A stretch of 64,000 bases of DNA from Bidens hawaiensis (taxonomy: Eukaryota; Streptophyta; Magnoliopsida; Asterales; Asteraceae): the NCBI GenBank assembly GCA_021521415.1, contig JAIQDT010007354.1, forward strand, positions 1-64,000, given 5' to 3'. Position numbers and translations under genes: made by a program. Shown piece by piece: positions 56,810 through 64,000 of this stretch. Every line of letters begins with the position of its first letter. The first letter of the stretch is position 1. Below the pieces are notes generated by a model, which searched no databases, was not told the DNA's origin, and was given only the letters and a program-made list of their open reading frames with translations.

Positions 56810-57796
56810 TCATACGACTACTTCGTTGGGATATCCATATTGTGGAGGTGGGTTGCGGTAACCCAACGTCACCATTTCATAGTGATTCCTCGGTTCTAGA
56901 TACGGAACTTCGGTCATGTCGGATGAAAGGTAGAAGAAAGCTTCAGCAGCTTTGTTTTGTTCTCGGATCTCATTAGCTTGCTCTTCAATTGATGGAATTT
57001 CTCCTTGGAATGGTGGGAAGCTTGATGATGCTTGGTTCTTGAGATTTTCAAGATATTGAAAATATGGGTCAACAGAACAGTAACTTGGGTTTTGGGAAGT
57101 GAGTGATTCTTCCATTGATGTTGATATCTCATTAGGATTATTGGGATGCTCTTCTTCCGATTCTTCCTCAGGCTCTTCTGGTTCCTTATCTTCCATGGGT
57201 TGAGCAGTTTCATTCACCATCGAAGGCATTCAGAAACTTTCATAGGGCATCATCACCCTCATCCTTGGTTTGCGGGACGACCCTTTATCATTGGTGGGTT
57301 GAGAATTGACTTCGTTAACGGTGGAGCTTCCGGTACGCTACCTTCGTTGATCTGAGTGGCATTGCATCCAGTCGGAGGATGGGGATCTTGGTTCTTCCTT
57401 TATTGGTCGATTTGAGAGGAAGGCATAGGACGGGTGAGGATTTGGTGGTAGGTATCCAGTTGGGTAGTACTGCGGTATCTCTGATGGTTGGTATGTGGGG
57501 ATCTCCGATGGTTGGTACGTCAGTACTTCTGAGGGGTGGTACATGGGTATTGTTGGTGGATGGTAGCTCGAATGTCTTGGTGGTTCATTTCCTTGTTTTA
57601 GTGGACTATCGGGAACATTTATTGGATAATGTTTGCTTCCGGGATAGTATACCGGCTTGGTCAAGTCATGTTCTACGTCTTGATTGAAGTATGCTTCATA
57701 GTAACCGTCACTCATATTGTCCTCGGGGAAAGGTTCAGCGATTCCGGCTTCTTTTGCGTTGCGCACAAAGTTCTCCATATAAGCCTTGAATGACAT
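56810..57796 (-). pseudogene. Unexpected 5' ORF upstream of gag in layer 2 chromovirus
   Basis: Two minus-strand frames, 57796-57338 (152 residues) and 57229-56810 (139 residues), look like one broken protein. The first starts MSFKAYMENFVRNAKEAGIA, 144 bases after the primer site. It has an acidic segment and a Pro/Tyr/Ser-rich stretch repeating YQPSEIP and YHPSE. The second is highly acidic (EPEEPEEESEEEHPNNP) then SIEEQANEIREQNKAAEAFF. No known domain was recognised. Chromoviruses normally encode one gag-pol frame, so this may be a family-specific accessory protein or an extended gag N-terminus. Its codon-like organisation and start are suggestive, but function is unknown. Confidence 0.6.
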
Positions 57797-57939
57797 CTAA
57801 TAATTTGGATGGTTTAGAAAGATGAGGGAAAGAAAAGGTTAGCAGCCTATCTTATCCCTAAAACAAATAATCAATTATTTTCTATACTTAGATCGAAGCT
57901 TGGGTATTGTTTTATGATACCCAATTCGCTGAGATTGAT

Positions 57940-57952
57940 GGCTTTGATACCA
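57940..57952 (-). other. Primer-binding site of layer 2 chromovirus
   Basis: On the minus strand TGGTATCAAAGCC, one mismatch from the tRNA-iMet site TGGTATCAGAGCC, lies five bases after the 5' LTR end. It fixes the transcription direction as minus. Confidence 0.85.
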
Positions 57953-59485
57953 ATACTTGTCACACCCCGAAACACGGACTAGGAGTGTGACGCTTATGTT
58001 AGTACCATACGTGTAAATAAATCAGAGTTACGTTTAATTAGCGGAAGACTTTATAACTTGTGGATTAAAGTTGTACTATTACAAAAGACGGGATTATAAA
58101 AGGTTCCCGTTCAAGTTTTAAAGATTACTTGTTTTATAATTACAAAACCATAATTTTTAATAATATAAGTTTATACAAAATAAATCCGAGACATCGGATA
58201 TCCATAGCACTTCGCCACTCCAAGTGCTAATTTTGGTCACCTGCAAAATGTAAGAAAATACATCAGCAACGAATGCTGGTGAATATGCTGACGCTAAAAA
58301 TAATTTTCTTTACTTAATTACCCCTCGGGACTACGTAGGTCCAGGCCCAACGTGGCTTAGGAATAATCAAGTTAAAACAATACAATTTATAAACTCAAGT
58401 CTCTATACTCGGTTCCCCCAGGGAATCACCACAGCGTTCGACTAGTTGAGTGCCTATACGAGTACACAAGGTCATACTCCCCGCAGGCGAGCGTAATTGT
58501 GACCAGGTGTGGTGTGCCCACCACATATGAAAGGATCCAGACAAATGTACAAGATAGCCTGAGGCCAGTATTTATACTCTTGCTTATAAATGTTTTAGAG
58601 ACACTTAGTCTCATGTAAAGTTTTTCAAATAACACGTTAAATTGTTTGAAAACAAGTTTGTAAAAGTTGGAGTGTATTCACCTTTTTCAATTTGGATCGG
58701 CTTCAGCACCGTCCGAGGGTCTTTCCCGTTGCTATCTCGCACCTATAGTACGAGTATAACCAATTGTTAGTCGGATGTATAATCTGGCTTAAGACCTTTA
58801 GTCTTATTTTATAAACTTTACCTCGATGAACCTTTAGTTCAAATCTCTTTTACTTGAAAACCAATAGTTTAAAAGTAATTTTTATAAACCTTTAATTTAT
58901 TTATAAAACCCCGACGTTTCTTTTTCTCTAAGAAACGTATTCTTTTCTTTTATTATTTAAGAATAATCATTATCACTTAAATAATATTTTCATAACAAAG
59001 AATATATACTTACACACATATATATTTATCAATATTCATATTCTTATCTTTTGTTTCTTTCTTTGTTATGTTTTCTTTTCTTTTATCGAGATATCGAGTA
59101 TAACCTCGACTTAAGGTTTAAGCCTTTATTATTATATTCAATGGTGTTATGCCTTACCTTTAAAGGCATTCGAGCAGCACTCCAACGCCACTTGATCTCA
59201 TTTGACTTCTTTATCAACTTCCCTCCTCGTCGCCAAACGATAACACCAATCTTCAACACTCGTTGGCACGCTTTTCGAGACTCATCGCCATGATAACAAA
59301 CGCCTTCTTGGTTGTATGTGGGTGGAGGGTGGCACGAACTTCGAGGAAACGTCGGCACACAAAACGAGAAATCGAGGCACGCTTATCGAGGCGGATCGAG
59401 GGTATGATTGTGGGATTGTAGAGAGGTGTTAGAGAGATTATTTGTATGTGTGTTTTGGTGTGAGATCATCTGAACCCGTGGCCTT

Positions 59486-59494
59486 CTATTTATA
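59486..59494 (-). promoter_or_regulatory. TATA box of layer 2 LTR promoter
   Basis: On the minus strand TATAAATAG within GCCTATAAATAGAAGGCC. The left LTR has TTTAAATAG at the same place (about 19890-19898). Its position, with G-boxes 97-206 bases upstream, fits an LTR promoter driving gag-pol. Confidence 0.75.
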
Positions 59495-59590
59495 GGCAAA
59501 TTTAAGAGCCCATTGCGATACGCGATGGCCTCCTGGCCAAGCCCGTCGCGTTCCGCGATGTAGGCCGTCTGTCTCATCACATAGACCTGC

Positions 59591-59692
59591 CACGTGGCGA
59601 CACGTGGCAGGCGTTGTGCCGTGTGGCGACACGTGGCGACATGTTGCCACGTGGCGACACACTGTGCCACCGTCTGCCACGTGGTACACGTG
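59591..59692 (-). promoter_or_regulatory. Array of six G-boxes upstream of the LTR TATA box
   Basis: CACGTG occurs at 59591, 59601, 59630, 59648, 59678 and 59687. Most copies sit in GCCACGTGGC or GACACGTGGC contexts, typical of ABA-responsive and light-responsive elements bound by bZIP/bHLH proteins. Position relative to TATA is conserved between the two LTRs. Confidence 0.75.
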
Positions 59693-60493
59693 TCACACGG
59701 TGTCAGACCCTTCTAGAAGGTTTTGACCATTCTCATCGCGATACGCGATGGCTTGTCCTTTTGTCCCATCGCGTATCGTGAGAGGACAAGAAAACAGATT
59801 TTTCATTTTCATCCCTAAGGTTTGGAATTTGACAAGTTTGGTCCCTAGACTTTGGAAAATTGACATTTTGAACTCGAAATTTTCATAATGTTACAGTTAT
59901 GGTTATATGACCATTTGATTAATTAGTTTGAACAAGAATTTAAAATAAATAGAAATAAGATGAAGAAGACTTGAATAATTAAAAACCCTACCTTTAAAAT
60001 GCAAAAAAAAATAATAATCTTTTGAACTTGTCAAGGAGTGGTGCAAGAATGAAAGGGGTGGGAGTGAGTTCTTATTTATACTAAAATAAGAAGGTTATTT
60101 TATAGAATGTTTTAATGACAAAAGTGATTAGGAGAGTGATTTGGGGAAGGAGGTTTGACCAAAATTTGAATGATGTAGGAAGATATTTTTCATTTTTTAA
60201 AAATAAATAACTTTAGGTAAAAATAAATGTGACATAACTAGATTAAAATGATGTACTTTGGTAATGCATCAATAATGTTATTTATGTGATATTTGAATAA
60301 AGAAAAAATCACGAGTGTTATAATTTTTATTTATATACATATTAGTAATGATTAATATTATTAAATAACTTTAGGAAAGAAAAACTATTACGTATGAAAT
60401 ATGTAACATATGGGTATATGTATAATTAACTGAATCACATCGAAAATTTTAAACGAGTCGGGTTTTCGGGTCTGAAAATTGACGAATGTTACA

Positions 60494-61300
60494 ACTTTCC
60501 ACGTAGGAGAAAACAAGTCATGTCTACTCTAATTGGGCTTGATCTGGATCAATATGTTGACGGCATTACCGAACCACCACCGCACACTCTTGAAGGTTAG
60601 CCAAATCCAGCCTATCGCTCATGGTATCGACAAGACCAGATTCTCCTCAGAGCTCTCCTCGGAAGTTGCTTAAAGACTATTCAACCAATCGTCTCCTCGG
60701 CCGAAACATCCCATCAACTGTTTCAACGCTTGACTGAAAGCTATGCCAGCGTTTCTAGATCCAGAATCATCTCGCTGAAATCAAGACTTGCCAGAACCAC
60801 CAAGGGTACGAAATCAATGACTGAATTCCTCCATGAAATAAAATCAATTGCTGATAACTTAGCCTTGGCTCAAGAACCGATTAAAGAAGAGGACCTAATC
60901 GTCCACATTTTCACCCAATTAGGTGACGATTACAAGTATGTCTATGTTGCTCTATAATTTCGTGATAATCAGCTTACCTTCTCTGATGTGTTCAACAAGC
61001 TGGTGGACTACGAGCGATCGCTACTAGAAACACAAACTCCAGCCCCAATTTTTACTGTGAATAACACGTAGAGACACAGGGGACGTTTTTCCTCACGGAA
61101 TGGATATGAGGGCCGAAATCATAACAGGCCCAAATTTCAGAATCAAAACAGTGGGCATCAAAACGGTTCACGTGCTAATCGTAATTCTTTTTTTTTTGCC
61201 AATTTTGTAATATTCCAGGTCATGACACCAAAGAGTGCAGGAAGTTAGCACGCTTTTTACAGGAAAACAACATTGCTATAGTCTCGACGTCATCAAACAA
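60494..61300 (+). pseudogene. gag: gag of outer copia, main part
   Basis: The frame resumes from 8474 with PRRRKQVMSTLIGLDLDQYV, then an in-frame TAG (60598-60600). The UBN2-type core follows: RSWYRQDQILLRALLGS, SRSRIISLKSRLARTTKGTK, SMTEFLHEIKSIADNLALAQ and a TAA at 60955-60957 where glutamine (CAA) is expected. The tail has FSDVFNKLVDYERSLLE and a zinc knuckle CQFCNIPGHDTKEC (61197-61238). A TAG also lies near 61069, and the knuckle is reached after a frame change. Gag would package element RNA; this copy cannot make it whole. Confidence 0.85.
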
Positions 61301-61307
61301 CCCGGTA

Positions 61308-62660
61308 GTGAACTCGTCGATGGCAAGCTCGTCGGTACCCACCCCACCATGGATGCTTGATAGTGGGGCATCTCATCATGTGACATACGACCGATCATCC
61401 TTGCACACCCTATCAGAATATGGCGGACCCGATGAGATTGTGTTAAGAAACGGTAAAAGTCTTGCCATTTCTCACACCGGTCACACATCTCTTCCCAACT
61501 CTTCTCGTTCTTTAAACTTACAAAATGTTTTTCTCGTTCCTCACTTACCTAATAATCTTATATCCGTTGCTAAACTTTGTAAATCTAACCATGTTTCGGT
61601 TGAATTTTTTCCTTATCATTTTATTGTTAAGAATCTTCGCACGGGGGCGCATCTAATGCTGGGAGTGAACGTTAACGACGTATACTATGCAGCCATCAAC
61701 TCGCTTCGTCGTCTTTCCCAAATCAACTTTACCACCAGATCTAAAGAGTCGATTCTCGCTTGGCATCACAAGCTTGGACACCCGTCAATCAAAGTCTTGA
61801 AATTTTTACTTAAGGATTTAGGACGTGATTATGATAAAAATGTCCAAGACTTTATTTCATTTTGATGCGTGCTCATTAAATAAAATTCATAAACAACCTT
61901 TTGGTGAAAACTCTTTTAAAGTGTCTAAACCATTGGAACTCGTTTATTCTGATGTTTGGGGGCCGTTAAAACCTAAAATGATGGATATACTTACTATGTT
62001 ATTTTTGTTGACTTTTACTCAAAATACACATGGCTCTATCCAATGAAAAGAAAGTCGGATGTCTCCATTTTATTTCCACAATTTAAAAAGTTGGTTGAAA
62101 AATTCTTTAACACTCCCCTCGTCTCACTTTTCTCCGACAATGGGGGCAAATATACTAGTCTTATTCCATACCTTCAAAAAAATGGAGTATCTCATTTTAC
62201 CACTCCCCCCACACACCCCGGAGCAAAATGGTGTCGCCGAACGACGCCATAGACATATTGTTGAAACCGGTTTATCCCTCCTACATCATGCTAACTTACC
62301 ACTCACTTGTTGGACTCATGCTTTTCAAACTGCTGTCTATCTCATAAATCGTCTTCCAACAAAAATTCTTGACTTCAAATCACCTTTTGACCGGTTATAC
62401 AATACGACGCCAAGTTACACAAAACTAAAACCTTTTGGTTGCTTGTGTTTCCCATGGCTCCATCCGTATGCCTCATCAAAACTTCACCCGCGGTTCGTCA
62501 AATGCATCTTCCTCGGCTACTCCTCCTCAAAAGCCACATATAAATGTTACGATTTCGTGTCTCACCGACTCTATCACTCACGACATGTTGAATTTGTGGA
62601 GCACATTTTTCCCCTCAAAAAGGACAATATATCCATTTCTCCCCTACCACTGCCGATGAC
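61308..62660 (+). pseudogene. Protease and integrase of outer copia
   Basis: Protease motif WMLDSGASHHVT near 61350-61385. The gag-pre-integrase/zinc region has ILAWHHKLGHPS and the downstream cysteines after a frameshift near 61810-61860. The integrase core includes LELVYSDVWGPL, SLFSDNGGKYTSL and the glutamate block EQNGVAERRHRHIVE, but these lie in three different frames (61825-62046, 62043-62252, 62059-62730). The C-terminal part shows WTHAFQTAVYLINRLPTKIL and KCIFLGYSS. Multiple frameshifts make it inactive. Confidence 0.87.
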
Positions 62661-63039
62661 TTTATCCCCACATCTACTGTGCAACTTGTCCCACCTTCCA
62701 CTCATAACCCTTCCACCCATGCATACGTAGAACCTACATCTCTCACAACTCCCATACAACCCCACCCAATACTCACTCCGCCACCCATATCTCCAATTAA
62801 TACCAACACGCATCAACACCCAAACCTCGATTCTCCGGTCACATCACAATCCATTTCTACAAACTCTTCTGACCCGCCTTCACCGAACCCTTCCATAACT
62901 TCTAATCACTCTTCACCACTATCCCCTAACCCCTCTCCTATCCAACATACCAACACAACCACACCCGAAGCAACATCGCCTGCAACACCCTCCACTACCT
63001 CTAACCCAACTGCTCGACCACAACTCATTATCAAGCTTC
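62661..63039 (+). other. Pro/Ser/Thr-rich integrase-RT linker of outer copia
   Basis: Low-complexity codons for Pro, Thr, Ser, Asn and His (for example in the 62679-63344 frame) correspond to the variable linker between integrase and reverse transcriptase in copia polyproteins. No separate gene. Confidence 0.65.
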
Positions 63040-64000
63040 CCAAGATCCTAAGTGGCGACATGCCATGGATCTCGATTTCAATGCCCTACTCCAAAACCAA
63101 ACGTGGGATCTTGTACCTTCCACCTCTCACACACCAGTTGGTTGCAAATGGGTCTTTCGAATCAAATGTAATCCCAATGGCTCCATTGAAAAATACAAGG
63201 CGCGTCTTGTGGCAAAAGGGTATCTCCAACAATATGGGAAAGATTACTTTGATACATTTAGTCCTATCACAAAACCCATCACCATCCGCACAATTCTTCC
63301 ATAGCTCATTCCAAAAATTGGCCGCTACGGCAACTCGATGTTAACAATACATTTCTTCACGGTACCCTTCACGAGGATGTCTTTATGACTCAACCACTAG
63401 GTTATGTCAATTCTCAATTCCCTAATCATGTCTGCAAACTCAAAAAGTCATTATACAGTCTTAAACAAGCTCCTCGAGCTTGGTACATTGAGCTCACCAA
63501 ATTCCTCCTCACTTTTGGATTCACCAAGTCTTTAGCTGATTCTTCCCTATTCATTTACCAACAAAAAAAAGTGTCTTGTTACTTTATGGTCTATGTTGAT
63601 GATATTGTTCTCACAGGCAATAATACCCAATTTCTTGAACACTTCATTAATGCCTTAAGTGACAAATTGTCTATAAAGGATCTTGGTATGCTTCATCACT
63701 TCTTAGGTGTTGAAGTAATACCAACCACAGTCAGACTCTTCTTGTCTCAACACCGTCACAAACAAGACATTCTAAATCAATTTCACATGGACGGTGCAAA
63801 AGACGTGGTTACTCCACTGAGTGCCACAGATCCTTTGTCTCCTACCGACCCATCTCCATCGGTAGATGCCACTCCTTACCGCAAACTAGTTGGCTCACTA
63901 CAATATCTTGTCTTCACTCATCCAGATATTTCGTTCGCTATTAACAAACTCTCCCAATTCATGCATGCTCCAAGACAAGCCCATTGGCAAGCTCTTAAAC
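63040..64000 (+). pseudogene. Reverse transcriptase of outer copia, continues beyond window
   Basis: The 63065-63304 frame has [40 protein letters not shown] and [15 protein letters not shown] one-base loss near 63300 shifts the frame. It then stays open to the window end with [50 protein letters not shown] (catalytic YVDD), [12 protein letters not shown] and [20 protein letters not shown]. The RNase H and 3' LTR lie outside. Conserved blocks place it in Ty1/copia, probably Ale-like. Confidence 0.88.

Larger units (their letters stand above)
10022..59895 (-). mobile_element. Layer 2: Tekay/Del-like chromovirus (Ty3/gypsy), minus strand
   Basis: Both LTRs begin (plus) TGTCACACCCC and end ATGTTACA, and the element is flanked by GTTAT (10017-10021 and 59896-59900). 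Reading the minus strand from the right: LTR (57958-59895), tRNA-iMet primer site, a 5' ORF region, gag with two zinc knuckles, protease, RT-RNase H, integrase with a chromodomain-like tail, polypurine tract (20343-20355) and the left LTR (10022-20342). The order PR-RT-RH-IN and the terminal chromodomain define a chromovirus. Nested insertions enlarge it to about 50 kb. Stops and frameshifts in gag and pol show it is inactive. The two LTRs look about 97% identical by eye over shared stretches. Confidence 0.92.
57958..59895 (-). repeat. Layer 2 right LTR (5' LTR), intact
   Basis: 1938 bp from TGTCACACCCCG to ATGTTACA (plus), followed by GTTAT. It gives the uninterrupted reference for the broken left LTR. 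It contains the segment 58513-59043 missing from the left copy, a TATA box, G-boxes, and degenerate copies of the CATCGCGATACGCGATG palindrome. The frames at 58426-58635, 59051-59293, 59083-59358 and 59383-59689 are not genes. Confidence 0.93.
8475..60493 (-). mobile_element. Layer 1: gypsy-type solo LTR, split by layer 2
   Basis: The LTR consists of 8475-10021 and 59901-60493 (about 2.1 kb). It starts TGTCACACCCC and ends GAATGTTACA, flanked by perfect 5-bp duplications ACTTT (8470-8474 and 60494-60498). There is no internal coding domain, primer site or polypurine tract of its own, so it is a solo LTR left by recombination of a full element. The ends resemble those of the layer-2 chromovirus LTR, so it probably belongs to a related Tekay/Del-like family, with transcription direction on the minus strand. 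Layer 2 is inserted at GTTAT, 10017-10021. Confidence 0.88.
8158..64000 (+). mobile_element. Ty1/copia retrotransposon (Ale-like), outermost host of the nest; runs off right edge
   Basis: This is the oldest layer. A short LTR (about 8158-8317), a tRNA-iMet-type primer site and the first 23 gag codons lie left of the nest. The rest of gag, protease, integrase and reverse transcriptase resume at 60494 and continue past 64000. Removing 8475-60493 and one copy of the duplicated ACTTT (8470-8474, 60494-60498) joins the two gag parts in frame. The short LTR, YGGPDE-type protease region and YVDDIVLTG reverse transcriptase suggest the Ale/Retrofit lineage, from memory of the family. It carries several stops and frameshifts, so it is a dead copy. 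The 3' LTR is not in view. Confidence 0.9.

Noticed and set aside
56672..57687. Plus-strand frames at 56672, 57146 and 57379
   Set aside because: Shadows opposite the minus-strand 5' ORF; hydrophobic low-complexity translations without domains.

Overview
This is plant nuclear DNA made almost entirely of transposable elements; I found no ordinary host gene. The copia, gypsy, Helitron and hAT families are typical of angiosperms. LTRs opening with TGTCACACCCC and a Sirevirus with a long extra 3' ORF remind me of Asteraceae (daisy family), but that assignment is recall, not something the sequence proves.

Layout. 1-1678 is the end of a gypsy-type LTR running off the left edge. 1679-6230 is AT-rich with one small inverted-repeat element. 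6239-6897 and 7007-7980 are two hAT-superfamily elements with 8-bp target duplications. From about 8158 to the right edge, everything lies inside one Ty1/copia element (plus strand, Ale-like). Its gag is interrupted after codon 23 by a 52-kb stack of nested insertions and resumes at 60499.

The stack can be peeled layer by layer by target-site duplications (TSDs). Layer 1 is a gypsy-type solo LTR, 8475-60493 (TSD ACTTT). Inside it is layer 2, a chromovirus (Tekay/Del-like, minus strand), 10022-59895 (TSD GTTAT). Layer 2 was hit at least six times: (a) an Athila solo LTR, 10066-11760 (TSD TGTTG); (b) a rearranged Athila piece, 12273-17520, joined to a Sirevirus 3' end, 17521-18663, replacing 531 bp of LTR; (c) a solo LTR, 18966-19733 (TSD GGAGG); (d) a full Tat-lineage gypsy element, 20436-30447 (TSD CCATG), inside the chromodomain codons; (e) a full Sirevirus, minus strand, 34043-45421 (TSD CTTCC), inside gag; (f) a Helitron, about 46411-56469, in the 5' leader, itself carrying a hAT element at 47798-48517 (TSD GTTATGTT). 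The intact right LTR of layer 2 (57958-59895) supplies the empty site for insertions (a) and (c).

The coding regions are decayed mainly by C-to-T type changes that make stop codons (CGA to TGA, CAG to TAG), as expected for methylated, silenced repeats. Several structures go beyond routine annotation. The Sirevirus non-coding DNA holds about 35 copies of the 8-mer GCGAAGTT/AACTTCGC. Two diverged Sirevirus LTRs share a hairpin with an identical 9-nt loop but different, still-pairing stems. The Athila LTR is flanked by the 3' end on its left and the 5' end on its right. The chromovirus LTR promoter carries six G-boxes upstream of its TATA box. The Helitron has an intron-containing Rep/helicase gene and an eight-exon RPA1-like gene.
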